Shown here: piece after piece, positions 7,816 to 16,463 of the stretch
Position numbering within the stretch: the first letter of the stretch is position 1
Layout: every line of letters begins with the position of its first letter
NCBI GenBank assembly: GCA_002255955.1
Contig: NKIM01000004.1
Location: 62,001-126,000 of the forward strand
DNA: 64,000 nt
DNA from: Burkholderiales bacterium PBB2
GTDB lineage: Bacteria; Pseudomonadota; Gammaproteobacteria; Burkholderiales; Burkholderiaceae_C
Reading direction: 5' to 3'
Made by a program: the position numbers and the translations under genes
Notes under the pieces: generated by a model
What the model was told of the DNA's origin: nothing
Databases searched by the model: none
The model's input: the letters and a program-made list of their open reading frames with translations, nothing else

Positions 7816-9093
7816 TCAGAACACAAAATCTGCGCTGACCGTCAGCAGGTTCAGACGCCCATCCCAGGGCGCGCCATGGGGCAGCAGGCGGATTTCGCCA
7901 TCGCGCGGCGTGCTGCGGTCGCGCGTGGCGGTCCAGCGTTCGAGCTGCAGCTTGAGGGCCAGCTTCTCGAAACAGTCCCAGCGCAGGCCCAGCAGTTCGA
8001 TGCGGCGGTCCCAGGGGCGTTGCAGGCTGAGGTCCAGGTCGGCCAGGCTCTGCGCGCTCGCTTCGGGGCTGCCGGGTGCCGCTTGCAAGCCCAGCGGCGC
8101 TTCGGTGTGGGCGGAACGACCGATCGCGGCATAGGGCGTCCAGCGTCCGAAGCGGTGCGACAGCAGGGCGTACCAGGCATGGACCTTGGCGTTGAACGCC
8201 GAGTTGCCGCCGCGCCGCATGGCCTCGGTGGTCAGCGTCCAGTCCTCATGCTCCCAGACCAGGGCGAGGTTGATCACATGGCCCTCGACGCCTCGGGTGC
8301 GCGCGCGCTGCGGCAGGACCGCGCTGCAGTTGAGGCAGAGCTGCGGCGAGTTGCTCAGCGCTTGCAACTGCGCCTCCAGGCCGGGCGAGATCAAATCGAA
8401 GCGAAACGCGGCGGCGCCCAGGCGCAAGGCCAGGCCCTCGCGCTGCCAGCGCAGGGCGCTGGCCAGCAGGGCCTGGGTGTCCACCCGTCCGCGTGGCACG
8501 GTCAGGCGGTTGCGCCCGGCGCCCAGGTCCCAGCTGAGGTTGCCGCCCAGCGCCGCGCCGCTCCAGCTGGCGTTGACGCCGTCGACCGGCTCGCTGCTGT
8601 TCAGTCCGTACACCGCTGACATGGGGCGAACGGGCGTGTGGGCAAAGCCGACGCGGCTGCTCTCCGAGCTCAGAAAGATCGGCAGTGGCTGGCGCCCGAC
8701 ACGCAAGGACCAATCCGGCGCGAATTGCCAGCCCAGATAGGCCCATTCGGTGTTCGGTCGATAGCTGCGGGACAGATCGTCCCGGGCTTGCACCTGCCAG
8801 ACCCACTCCACCGTGTCGCTGCTGGACCAGCGCAGTTGCAGGCCCAGCACGGTGTCGCCGTCGGCGCGCCACCGCCCCGCTTGCGAGGCCAGCCGCACCC
8901 GCTCGCCGGGCCGAGCCGCCACCACGGCATCGTCATTGCGGTAGGCCGACAGGGTGCCGAAGCCTTCCAGCTGCAGGCCCTGCGCGCTGGGAGCGCCCTG
9001 AGCGAGCGCAGGGCTGGACAGGCCGCCGAGCAGGCACCCGAGCCCCATCAGCCGCGCGACCCAGGCGGGTCGAGGCGTTTGCCATCCCTTCAT
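7816..9093 (-). CDS. Outer-membrane beta-barrel (porin-like) protein, copy 2
   Basis: A 425-residue paralogue of the barrel at 4890-6188 and the first gene of the minus-strand run. An AGGAG ribosome-binding site lies about 7 bases before the ATG. It has a signal peptide ending near PALAQG, the mature-start motif GFGTLSAYRNDDAV, and a C-terminal Phe after SADFV. Cysteines C253-x-x-C256 and C374 (LRWDC) fall at almost the same positions as in copy 1. The region around HAWYALLSHRFGRWTP also matches. The promoter should lie in the 128 bp shared with the divergent scoA gene, which holds a direct repeat. Barrel function is inferred; the cargo is unknown. Confidence 0.72.
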   Translation of the reverse strand: MKGWQTPRPAWVARLMGLGCLLGGLSSPALAQGAPSAQGLQLEGFGTLSAYRNDDAVVAARPGERVRLASQAGRWRADGDTVLGLQLRWSSSDTVEWVWQVQARDDLSRSYRPNTEWAYLGWQFAPDWSLRVGRQPLPIFLSSESSRVGFAHTPVRPMSAVYGLNSSEPVDGVNASWSGAALGGNLSWDLGAGRNRLTVPRGRVDTQALLASALRWQREGLALRLGAAAFRFDLISPGLEAQLQALSNSPQLCLNCSAVLPQRARTRGVEGHVINLALVWEHEDWTLTTEAMRRGGNSAFNAKVHAWYALLSHRFGRWTPYAAIGRSAHTEAPLGLQAAPGSPEASAQSLADLDLSLQRPWDRRIELLGLRWDCFEKLALKLQLERWTATRDRSTPRDGEIRLLPHGAPWDGRLNLLTVSADFVF

Positions 9094-9150
9094 GCGGTTC
9101 TCCTGGAGTGAGCGCGTGTGCGCATTCCGACCGTCGAGTGTTAGGCGATT

Positions 9151-9171
9151 CTACGTAATGCCTACGTAATG
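9151..9171. promoter_or_regulatory. Direct repeat CTACGTAATG x2 in the scoA/barrel intergenic region
   Basis: The 10-mer CTACGTAATG occurs at 9151-9160 and again at 9162-9171, an 11 bp period that puts both copies on one helix face. Each contains the self-complementary core TACGTA, so the pair also reads as an inverted repeat. It lies 51 bp before the scoA start and 58 bp before the divergent barrel gene start, so it could control either. An operator role is inferred. Confidence 0.45.
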
Positions 9172-9221
9172 TCTTAGGTAGTACGCTCTGCGGCTTCCGG
9201 TGGATTGATGGAGAAGCATCG

Positions 9222-9926
9222 ATGAACAAGGTTTTTGCGAGCGCGGCTGAGGCGCTGTCCGGCCTGGTCCGAGACGGCCAGCTGCTGGCCGTGGGCGGCT
9301 TCGGCCTCTGCGGCATCCCCGAGGCTTTGATTGCCGCGCTGCGCGACAGCGCCGTCAAGGACTTGACGGTCATTTCCAACAACGCCGGCGTCGACGGCTT
9401 CGGCCTCGGCCAACTGCTGGAAACGCGCCAGATCAAGAAGATGATCTCCAGCTATGTGGGCGAGAACAAGGAGTTCGAGCGCCAGTACCTGGCCGGCGAG
9501 CTGCAGCTGGAGTTCACCCCGCAAGGCACGCTGGCCGAGAAGCTGCGCGCTGGTGGCGCCGGCATCCCGGCCTTCTACACCCGCACCGGCGTCGGCACCA
9601 TCGTGGCCGAAGGCAAGGAGCTGCGCGAGTTCGACGGCCAGACCTATGTGCTGGAGCATGCACTGACGCCCGATGTGGCCCTGGTCAAGGCCTGGAAAGC
9701 CGACAAGAGTGGCAATCTGGTCTTCCGCCGCACCGCGCGCAACTTCAACCCGGCCGTGGCCATGGCCGGCAAGATCACCGTGGTCGAGGTGGAGCAGCTG
9801 GTCGAGGTCGGCGAGATCGACCCCGATGCCGTGCACTTGCCCGGCATCTATGTCCAGCGCATCGTGGTCAATGCCACGCCCGAAAAGCGCATTGAGAAAC
9901 GCACCTTGACTGTGAAGGAGGCTTGA
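9222..9926 (+). CDS. scoA: 3-oxoacid CoA-transferase subunit A
   Basis: A 234-residue subunit of the two-subunit type I CoA-transferases. The N-terminal region has the glycine-rich [13 protein letters not shown] motif that forms part of the CoA-binding site, followed by [11 protein letters not shown]. The complex moves CoA from succinyl-CoA to a 3-oxoacid such as acetoacetate, feeding ketone-body or aromatic-ring catabolism. Similarity to succinyl-CoA:acetoacetate transferase (ScoA) is strongest by eye; PcaI (3-oxoadipate) is the main alternative, but no pca genes are nearby. A GGAGAAG ribosome-binding site lies at 9210-9216. The downstream subunit gene starts after a 2 bp gap. Confidence 0.88.
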   Translation: MNKVFASAAEALSGLVRDGQLLAVGGFGLCGIPEALIAALRDSAVKDLTVISNNAGVDGFGLGQLLETRQIKKMISSYVGENKEFERQYLAGELQLEFTPQGTLAEKLRAGGAGIPAFYTRTGVGTIVAEGKELREFDGQTYVLEHALTPDVALVKAWKADKSGNLVFRRTARNFNPAVAMAGKITVVEVEQLVEVGEIDPDAVHLPGIYVQRIVVNATPEKRIEKRTLTVKEA

Positions 9927-9928
9927 TC

Positions 9929-10567
9929 ATGGCCTGGACCCAAGACCAAATGGCCGCCCGCGCGGCCCAGGAACTGCAAGACGGCTTCTACGTCAACCTC
10001 GGCATCGGCATCCCCACCCTGGTGGCCAATTTCGTGCCCAAAGACATCGAGGTCTGGCTGCAGAGCGAGAACGGCATGCTGGGCATCGGCCCCTTCCCGA
10101 CCGAGGACGAGGTCGACGCCGACCTGATCAACGCCGGCAAGCAGACTGTCACCACCATCCCCGGCTCCAGCATCTTCGGCAGCCACGAGAGTTTCGCCAT
10201 GATCCGCGGCGGCAAGATCAATCTGTCCATCCTCGGCGCCATGCAGGTCAGCGAGAAGGGCGATCTGGCCAACTGGATGATCCCGGGCAAGATGGTCAAG
10301 GGCATGGGCGGCGCCATGGACCTGGTGGCCGGCGTCAAGCGCGTGATCGTGCTGATGGAGCATGTGGCGCGCAAGAAGGACGGCACGACCGACCTCAAGA
10401 TCCTGCCCCAGTGCACCCTGCCGCTGACCGGCCTGGGCGTGGTCAACCGCATCATCACCGACCTGGCCGTCATGGACGTGACGCCCGAGGGCCTCAAGCT
10501 CGTCGAGTTGGCCGAGGGCGTGACGCGCGAAGAGGTGCAGAGCAAGACGGGCGTGCCGCTGCTCTGA
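9929..10567 (+). CDS. scoB: 3-oxoacid CoA-transferase subunit B
   Basis: A 212-residue partner of the preceding subunit. I chose the ATG at 9929 because a strong AAGGAGG site (9915-9921) sits 7 bases upstream, embedded in the end of scoA. The motif [12 protein letters not shown] contains the catalytic glutamate that forms the covalent enzyme-CoA thioester in this family, and [13 protein letters not shown] follows. The two genes form a clear operon ended by the hairpin at 10609-10638. The substrate is probably acetoacetate with succinyl-CoA as donor; this rests on family similarity, not on pathway context. Confidence 0.9.
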   Translation: MAWTQDQMAARAAQELQDGFYVNLGIGIPTLVANFVPKDIEVWLQSENGMLGIGPFPTEDEVDADLINAGKQTVTTIPGSSIFGSHESFAMIRGGKINLSILGAMQVSEKGDLANWMIPGKMVKGMGGAMDLVAGVKRVIVLMEHVARKKDGTTDLKILPQCTLPLTGLGVVNRIITDLAVMDVTPEGLKLVELAEGVTREEVQSKTGVPLL

Positions 10568-10608
10568 GGCGGGCGCGCCAGGGGCTGCATGCCCCGAGCG
10601 CTTGTCAG

Positions 10609-10638
10609 AAGGCCGGTGTGTTCACCGGCCTTTTTTTT
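10609..10638 (+). terminator. Rho-independent terminator after scoB
   Basis: The stem AAGGCCGGTG / CACCGGCCTT has a short TGTT loop and is followed by a run of eight T residues. It begins about 40 bp after the scoB stop and is a textbook intrinsic terminator. Confidence 0.9.
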
Positions 10639-10810
10639 GGCGCGCTTGCTTGATGGATCGGCTTCCGGTCGTATTTCATGCCGGCGAGCTCGGCATGGGC
10701 TGGCGGCAACATTTGCTTGCAAGCCCAGCCGTTTTGGGCCCGAACGTACGGGCATGCGCGGCTAGAGTGCCAGGCAGACACTGCCCCGCCTCTTACCTTT
10801 GTGTGCCGCC

Positions 10811-12571
10811 ATGATGCCTGTCGCCGATCATCCCGAATTGCTGACCGAAGACCTGCGCGCCCTGGGCGCTGAAGCCTCCTCGCCCCTTCCTGCTCCCCAG
10901 CCTGCTGCATCTGCGCCTGGGCTGGCTTCGGTGTCCGGCCTCTTGCCCTTGACTGCCGCGGCCGGGCTGAGCGCCTGCGGTGGTGGCGGTGGCGGTGGCG
11001 GGGAGGGCGGCACAGCTCCCACGCCCGCACCGCCTCCAGCGCCCCCACCGGCGCCGCCGTCCGAGGCTGAGGCCGCGCGTTTTCTGGCCCAGGCGGGCTT
11101 TGCGGCCAGCACGGCCGAGATCAGCAAGGTGCAGGCCCAGGGCTACAGCGCCTGGCTCGATGAGCAGTTCGCGGCCACGGGCAGCCAGGGGCATTTCGAT
11201 TGGATGGTCGCCAAGGGTTACGCGATTGAGGCCAACAAGAACAATTTCAGCGGTGTGGACAACACGCTCTGGCGCAAGCTGCTGAGCTCGCCCGACCCGC
11301 TGCGCCAGAAAGTGGTGCTGGCCCTGTCGGAGATCTTCGTGGTCTCCATGGCCGGCTTGCCGATCAGCTGGCCAGGCTTTGCGGTGGCGGCCTATGTGGA
11401 CATGCTGGAGCAGCGGGCCTTCGGAACCTTCCGCGAGCTGATCGAGGGCGTCAGCTTGTCGAACGCCATGGGCGTCTACCTCAATATGCGCGGCAACAAA
11501 AAGGAAGACGCGGCCACCGGCCGGGTGCCTGACGAGAACTATGCGCGCGAGCTGATGCAGCTCTTCACCGTTGGCCTGGTCGAGCTGAAGCTTGATGGCA
11601 CGCCGGTGCTCGATGCCGCGGGCAAGCCCAAGGACACCTACACCCAGGCCCAGATCAGCGAACTGGCACGGGTGCTGACCGGCTGGGAGTTCGATGGCGC
11701 CAGCGTCACCGACCCGGCTTTCATGAAAAAGCCCATGGTGCATCTGGCGGCGCGCTTTTCGGTCGGGCCCAAGAAGGTGCTGTCGGTCGATGTGCCCGCC
11801 TCGGCCACCGGGCCGGAGGCGCTCAAGATCGCGCTCGACACCCTGGCCAACCATGCCAATGTCGGCCCCTTCTTCAGCCGCCAGCTGATCCAGCGCCTGG
11901 TCGCGTCCAACCCCAGCCCTGCCTATGTGCAGCGGGTGGCGGCCGTGTTCAACAACAACGGCCAGGGCCAGCGCGGCGACCTCAAAGCCGTGGTCCGTGC
12001 GGTGCTGCTGGACAGCGAAGCGCGCACGCCCGGCAGCTCGCCTTCCAGCGGCCGCCTGCGTGAGCCCATCCAGCGCTTCATCCAGTGGGGCCGCAGCTTC
12101 GGCGTCAACTCGCCCACCGAGCTCTGGAACATCGGCGATCTGAGCAACCCGGCCAGCCGCCTGGGCCAGAGCCCCCTGCGCAGCCCCTCGGTGTTCAACT
12201 TCTTCCGGCCCGGCTATGTGCCGCCCAACTCGCAGCTGGGCACGGCCCAGATCACCGCGCCCGAGTTCCAGCTCTGCAACGAGAGCACGGTGGCCGGTTA
12301 CCTCAACTACATGCAGAGCGTGATCGCCAACGGCACGGGCGAGGTCAAGCCCAGCTACACGGCCGAGCTGGCGCTGGCGGCCGATGCGCCGGCCCTGGTG
12401 CAGCGTGTGGCCTTGCTGCTGGCTGGCGGTGGCTTGAGCCCCGCCACGGCCAACACCATCGCCACCGCGGTGGCCACCATCAATGCCAGCAGCGATGCCG
12501 GCAAGCTGAACCGTGTGCAGGCCGCCATCCTGCTGGTCATGGCCAGCCCCGAATACCTGATCCAGAAATGA
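10811..12571 (+). CDS. DUF1800 family exported protein
   Basis: A 586-residue protein of the DUF1800 family, recognised from PDENYARELMQLFTVGL, the helical repeats after it, and SPSVFNFFRPGY near the C-terminus. I chose the ATG at 10811; the next codon is also ATG. The N-terminus is acidic and the hydrophobic segment comes late (about 38-55), ending in the lipobox-like LSAC (Cys56) followed by eight glycines and a Pro/Ala-rich linker. A lipid-anchored exported protein with an atypical leader is therefore plausible. DUF1800 genes are typically paired with DUF1501 genes, as here, and the pair's function is not established. A DUF1501 gene follows 17 bp after the stop. Confidence 0.85.
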   Translation: MMPVADHPELLTEDLRALGAEASSPLPAPQPAASAPGLASVSGLLPLTAAAGLSACGGGGGGGGEGGTAPTPAPPPAPPPAPPSEAEAARFLAQAGFAASTAEISKVQAQGYSAWLDEQFAATGSQGHFDWMVAKGYAIEANKNNFSGVDNTLWRKLLSSPDPLRQKVVLALSEIFVVSMAGLPISWPGFAVAAYVDMLEQRAFGTFRELIEGVSLSNAMGVYLNMRGNKKEDAATGRVPDENYARELMQLFTVGLVELKLDGTPVLDAAGKPKDTYTQAQISELARVLTGWEFDGASVTDPAFMKKPMVHLAARFSVGPKKVLSVDVPASATGPEALKIALDTLANHANVGPFFSRQLIQRLVASNPSPAYVQRVAAVFNNNGQGQRGDLKAVVRAVLLDSEARTPGSSPSSGRLREPIQRFIQWGRSFGVNSPTELWNIGDLSNPASRLGQSPLRSPSVFNFFRPGYVPPNSQLGTAQITAPEFQLCNESTVAGYLNYMQSVIANGTGEVKPSYTAELALAADAPALVQRVALLLAGGGLSPATANTIATAVATINASSDAGKLNRVQAAILLVMASPEYLIQK

Positions 12572-12588
12572 AGACAGGGAGACCCACC

Positions 12589-13980
12589 ATGACATCGGTT
12601 CACCGCCTCCCGACCCTGCAACGCCGCGAGTTTCTGCGCCGCGCCTCCGCCCTCGGCGTGGCCGGCGCAGCCGCGCCCTGGGCCCTCAATCTCGCCGCAC
12701 TGGGTGAAGCCGCGGCGCAGACAGCGCCGAACGACTACAAGGCCCTGGTCTGCGTGTTTCTCTACGGCGGCAATGACTACGGCAACACCGTCATTCCCTA
12801 TGACGCGCCCAGCCACACGGCCTACCAGACCATACGCCAGACCCTCGCCATCTCGCGCGATCAACTGGCCGCCACGGCGCTGACACCGCGTGTGGCCTTG
12901 CCCGATGCACGGCAGATGGCGCTGTCGCCGCAGATGGCGCGGCTGAAGACGATTTTTGATGCGGGCAAGCTCGGCGTGCTGCTCAATGTCGGCCCCTTGG
13001 TCCAACCCACCACCCTGGCGCAGTACAAGGCGCAGAGCGTGCCCCTGCCGCCCAAGCTGTTCTCGCACAACGACCAGTCCAGCATCTGGCAGGCCAGCAC
13101 GCCCGAAGGCGCCATCTCCGGCTGGGGCGGTCGCCTGGGCGACCAGTTTCTCAGCGCCAACGGCAACGCCACTTTCACTTGCATCAATGTCTCGGGCAAT
13201 GCGGTCTTCATGGCCGGCCAGCAGGCGGTGCAGTACCAGATGTCCACCAGCGGTGCGGTCGCCATCAACGGCGTCACCCGGCCGCTCTACGGCTCGCAGG
13301 CCTGCGCCGATGCGCTGCGCAGCCTGATCACGGCCGAGCGCAGCCACTGGATGGAGCAGGAGCTGAACCGCGTGGTCAGCCGCTCGGTCAATGCCCAGGC
13401 CATCGTCGCCTCGGCACTGAACACCTTGCCGGCCCTGAACACGGTCTTCGACACCACCAACAGCCTGGCCACCCAGCTGCAGATGGTGGCCAAGATGATT
13501 GCCGCGCGCAGCAGCATGGGCGCCAAGCGCCAGGTGTTTTTCGTCTCCATCGGCGGTTTTGACCTGCACGATTTCCTGCCCGACCAGCACCCGGGCCTGC
13601 TGCGCAAGGTGTCTGAGGCGCTGGGCAGCTTCTACGACGCCACCGTGGAGCTGGGTGTGGCCAACCAGGTCACTGCATTCACCGCCAGCGATTTCGGCCG
13701 CACCCTGACCAGCAATGGCGATGGCTCCGACCACGGCTGGGGCAGCCACCATTTCGTGCTGGGCGGCGCGGTCAAGGGCGGGCGCTTCTGGGGCCAGGCC
13801 CCGGTGGTGGCGGTCAACGGGCCGGACGATGTCGGCCAGGGGCGCTTGCTGCCCACCAGCTCGGTCGATCAGCTGGGCGCCACCCTGGCCGGTTGGATGG
13901 GCGTGCCGGCCAGCGACCTGAGCCGTGTCATGCCCCAGATCGCCAACTACACGCAAAAAGACCTGGGATTCTTCCTCTGA
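12589..13980 (+). CDS. DUF1501 family protein, Tat-exported
   Basis: A 463-residue protein. The start at 12589 is supported by CAGGGAG eight bases upstream; an alternative ATG at 12568 overlaps the DUF1800 stop. The N-terminus carries a twin-arginine motif, RREFLRR (12-18), then a hydrophobic stretch and AAAQ, so folded export through Tat is expected. DUF1501 has a sulfatase/alkaline-phosphatase-like fold by family knowledge. Blocks recognisable here include FLYGGNDYGN, GGFDLHD and the C-terminal TASDFGRTLTSNGDGSDHGWG, rich in possible metal ligands. It forms an operon with the DUF1800 gene. The biochemical role is unknown. Confidence 0.87.
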   Translation: MTSVHRLPTLQRREFLRRASALGVAGAAAPWALNLAALGEAAAQTAPNDYKALVCVFLYGGNDYGNTVIPYDAPSHTAYQTIRQTLAISRDQLAATALTPRVALPDARQMALSPQMARLKTIFDAGKLGVLLNVGPLVQPTTLAQYKAQSVPLPPKLFSHNDQSSIWQASTPEGAISGWGGRLGDQFLSANGNATFTCINVSGNAVFMAGQQAVQYQMSTSGAVAINGVTRPLYGSQACADALRSLITAERSHWMEQELNRVVSRSVNAQAIVASALNTLPALNTVFDTTNSLATQLQMVAKMIAARSSMGAKRQVFFVSIGGFDLHDFLPDQHPGLLRKVSEALGSFYDATVELGVANQVTAFTASDFGRTLTSNGDGSDHGWGSHHFVLGGAVKGGRFWGQAPVVAVNGPDDVGQGRLLPTSSVDQLGATLAGWMGVPASDLSRVMPQIANYTQKDLGFFL

Positions 13981-14058
13981 GGCTCGGGCGGCGGCTGGAC
14001 TAGGATCGACGGGTTCGCCCTGTCTCCATCTTTTCGATCGTTGTCCGATCGCTCGCTC

Positions 14059-15900
14059 ATGCTTCCACGTCGTTTTCGCCCCCTGCGGCTGGCGCTGCCC
14101 CTGCGCGTGCTGGCCTCGCTGTCCCTGCTGGCGCTGGCCGCCTGCGCCACGCCCGATGCCCTGGCACCGGCCGGCAAGCCCCCATCGCCCGATCTGATCC
14201 AGCCCGAGTCCGCCAGCGGCTGGACGGCCAAGCAGGCCCAGGCCAGCGCCCATTTCGCCGTGGCCGCCGCCCACCCCCTGGCTTCGGATGCCGGCCGCGA
14301 AATCCTGCTGGCCGGTGGCAGCGCGCTCGATGCGGCGATCGCTGTGCAGATGGTCTTGACCCTGGTCGAGCCCCAGTCCAGTGGCATCGGCGGCGGCGCC
14401 TTCTTGCTGCACTGGGATGGCGCCAAGGTGCAGGCTTTTGATGGCCGCGAAACCGCGCCGGCTGCGGCCGACGAAAACCTCTTCCTCAAGCCCGACGGCA
14501 AGCCCATGCCCTATCTGCAGGCCGTGGTCGGCGGCCGCTCGGTGGGCACGCCGGGCCTCTTGCGCATGCTGGAGCAAGCCCATGCCCAGCATGGCAAGCT
14601 GCCCTGGGCGCGATTGTTCGAGCCGGCCATTCGCCTGTGCGAGCAGGGCTATGCCTTGAGCGGTCGCAGCCACAAGCAGTTGCTCAACAACACGGCTCTG
14701 CGCCAGGACCCGCAGGCCGGCGCCTACTTCTTCGATGTCCAAGGTCAGGCTCTGCCTGAGGGCACCCGCCTGCGCAACCCGGCCCTGGCCGCCGTGCTGC
14801 GCCAGGTGGCGGCCGGTGGCGCCGATGCCTTTTTGAAAGGCACTGTTGCTCAGGACATCGTGCGCCGCGTGCGCGGCCATACCGGCAACCCCGGCCTGCT
14901 CAGCGAGGCCGATCTGGCCGGCTACCAGCCACGCCAGCGCGAGGTGCTGTGCACGCCCTGGCGCGGCCAGCAGGTCTGCGGCTTCCCGCCGCCGTCTTCC
15001 GGCCATCTGACCGTGATGCAGATGCTGGGCATGCTGCCGGCGCAGACCCCGGCCCAGGCCTTCAGCGAGGGCGTGCCCAGTGCTGCTTGGCTGCACCGTT
15101 ATGCCGAGGCCAGCAAGCTGGCCTTTGCCGACCGCGCGCAATACATCGCCGACCCCGATTTCGTGGCCGCGCCCGGCGGTGATTGGCGCAGCCTGCTGGC
15201 ACCCGAGTACCTGCAGGCGCGCGCAGCGCTGATCGGCCCACGCAGCATGGCCAGCGCCGCCGCAGGCCAGCCCGCCGCACCGGTGCGCGTGGGCTGGGCA
15301 CCCATGCCCGATCAGCCTGAGCATGGCACCAGCCACATCAGCATCATCGATGCGGCCGGCCGGGCGGTGGCCATGACCACCTCGATCGAGGCTGGCTTTG
15401 GCGCCCGGATCATGAGCGACGGCGGCACCGGCCTGCCCGGCGGCTTCATGCTCAACAACCAGCTGACCGACTTCGCCCTGGCGCCCCGCGACGAGCAGGG
15501 CCGGCCGGTGGCCAACCGCCTGCAGCCGGGCAAGCGCCCGCGCTCCAGCATGGCGCCGACCCTGGTGTTCGACGCCAGCGGCCGCCGTCTGAGCATGAGC
15601 CTGGGCTCGCCCGGCGGGCCGGCCATCATCCATTTCGTGGCCAAGACCTTGCTGGCCACCGCCGACTGGCAGTTCGATGTGCAGCAGGCGCTGGACCTGC
15701 CCAATTTCGGCAACTTCGGCGGGCCTGTGTTCCTGGAGCAAGGGCGCTTCCCGGCGGCCACGCGCGAGGACCTGCAGGCGCGCGGCCACCGCCTGGTCGA
15801 GACGGAACTGACCAGCGGCATCCAGGCCATCCAGCGCAGCCCCACGGGCTGGCTGGGTGGGGCCGATCCCCGGCGCGACGGCGCGGTGCGCGGCGACTGA
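14059..15900 (+). CDS. ggt: Gamma-glutamyltransferase (lipoprotein-type precursor)
   Basis: A 613-residue proenzyme. The ATG at 14059 gives a signal sequence ending in a lipobox, LAAC (Cys29), so the protein is probably a lipid-anchored periplasmic enzyme rather than the freely soluble form. Family blocks include GGSALDAAIAVQMVLTLVEPQSSGIGGG and, at the autoprocessing site, HGTSHISIID with Thr424 as the nucleophile exposed by self-cleavage into large and small subunits. The glycine-rich GGTGLPGGFMLNN region follows. The enzyme cleaves or transfers gamma-glutamyl groups from glutathione and related peptides. It starts 78 bp after the DUF1501 gene and may have its own promoter. Confidence 0.93.
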   Translation: MLPRRFRPLRLALPLRVLASLSLLALAACATPDALAPAGKPPSPDLIQPESASGWTAKQAQASAHFAVAAAHPLASDAGREILLAGGSALDAAIAVQMVLTLVEPQSSGIGGGAFLLHWDGAKVQAFDGRETAPAAADENLFLKPDGKPMPYLQAVVGGRSVGTPGLLRMLEQAHAQHGKLPWARLFEPAIRLCEQGYALSGRSHKQLLNNTALRQDPQAGAYFFDVQGQALPEGTRLRNPALAAVLRQVAAGGADAFLKGTVAQDIVRRVRGHTGNPGLLSEADLAGYQPRQREVLCTPWRGQQVCGFPPPSSGHLTVMQMLGMLPAQTPAQAFSEGVPSAAWLHRYAEASKLAFADRAQYIADPDFVAAPGGDWRSLLAPEYLQARAALIGPRSMASAAAGQPAAPVRVGWAPMPDQPEHGTSHISIIDAAGRAVAMTTSIEAGFGARIMSDGGTGLPGGFMLNNQLTDFALAPRDEQGRPVANRLQPGKRPRSSMAPTLVFDASGRRLSMSLGSPGGPAIIHFVAKTLLATADWQFDVQQALDLPNFGNFGGPVFLEQGRFPAATREDLQARGHRLVETELTSGIQAIQRSPTGWLGGADPRRDGAVRGD

Positions 15901-16020
15901 GCCGGCCCCGGAGCGCGGGCGCTGCGCATTTGCTTACAGGCTGAGGCGCGATCGCGTCATCGGCCGAGCGAGCTCCGGCGTTGGGCATGGCATCGCCACC
16001 ATCCCTTCGGAGCTTGAATC

Positions 16021-16458
16021 ATGTGGACTTTGCGCACCTCGGTACTCGTGGCTGGCCTGGCTTTGAGTCTGGCCGGTTTGGGGCAAACCGCCCAGGCGTC
16101 CGATATCGGTGTGTCGGTGTCGGTCGGCCAGCCCGGTTTTTACGGGCGCATTGATCTCGGCTCGGCCGGCCCGGCGCCACGCCTGATCTACAACGAGCCG
16201 ATCTGGGTGCAGGGCCGCCCGCATCACCACCGCGCGCGTGTGCGCGTGGATCCCTGGTATCTCTATGTGCCACCGGGCCACGCCCGCCATTGGGCTCGCC
16301 ACTGCGGCGACTACGGCGCCTGCGGCCGGCCGGTGTACTTTGTGCAGGAAGGCTGGTACCGGGAGGTCTATGGCCCGCGGCGCGGCGGCGATGAGGGCTT
16401 GCGTCATGGCCATGGACATCGCCATGGCCACCACCATAGCCACCCCTACGGTCGCTGA
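16021..16458 (+). CDS. Hypothetical secreted His-rich protein
   Basis: A 145-residue protein not assigned to a named family. It has a clear signal peptide (hydrophobic core about 7-21, cleavage near QASD), so it is periplasmic or secreted. The mature part is rich in Tyr, Pro and His, with PHHHRARVRVDPWYLY and a cysteine pair, C-x5-C, in HCGDYGACG. The last 20 residues alternate His with Gly/Arg (HGHGHRHGHHHSH), a composition suited to binding nickel, zinc or copper. The metal role is inferred from composition. It is convergent with the ubiquinone hydroxylase gene, with only 5 bp between stops. Confidence 0.75.
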   Translation: MWTLRTSVLVAGLALSLAGLGQTAQASDIGVSVSVGQPGFYGRIDLGSAGPAPRLIYNEPIWVQGRPHHHRARVRVDPWYLYVPPGHARHWARHCGDYGACGRPVYFVQEGWYREVYGPRRGGDEGLRHGHGHRHGHHHSHPYGR

Positions 16459-16463
16459 GCCAA

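Noticed and set aside
12355-15789. A very long open frame on the minus strand opposite the DUF1501 and ggt genes
   Set aside because: It lies antisense to two well-supported genes and its translation is low-complexity (Gln/Gly/His/Arg-rich), as expected from the third-position GC bias of the real genes.
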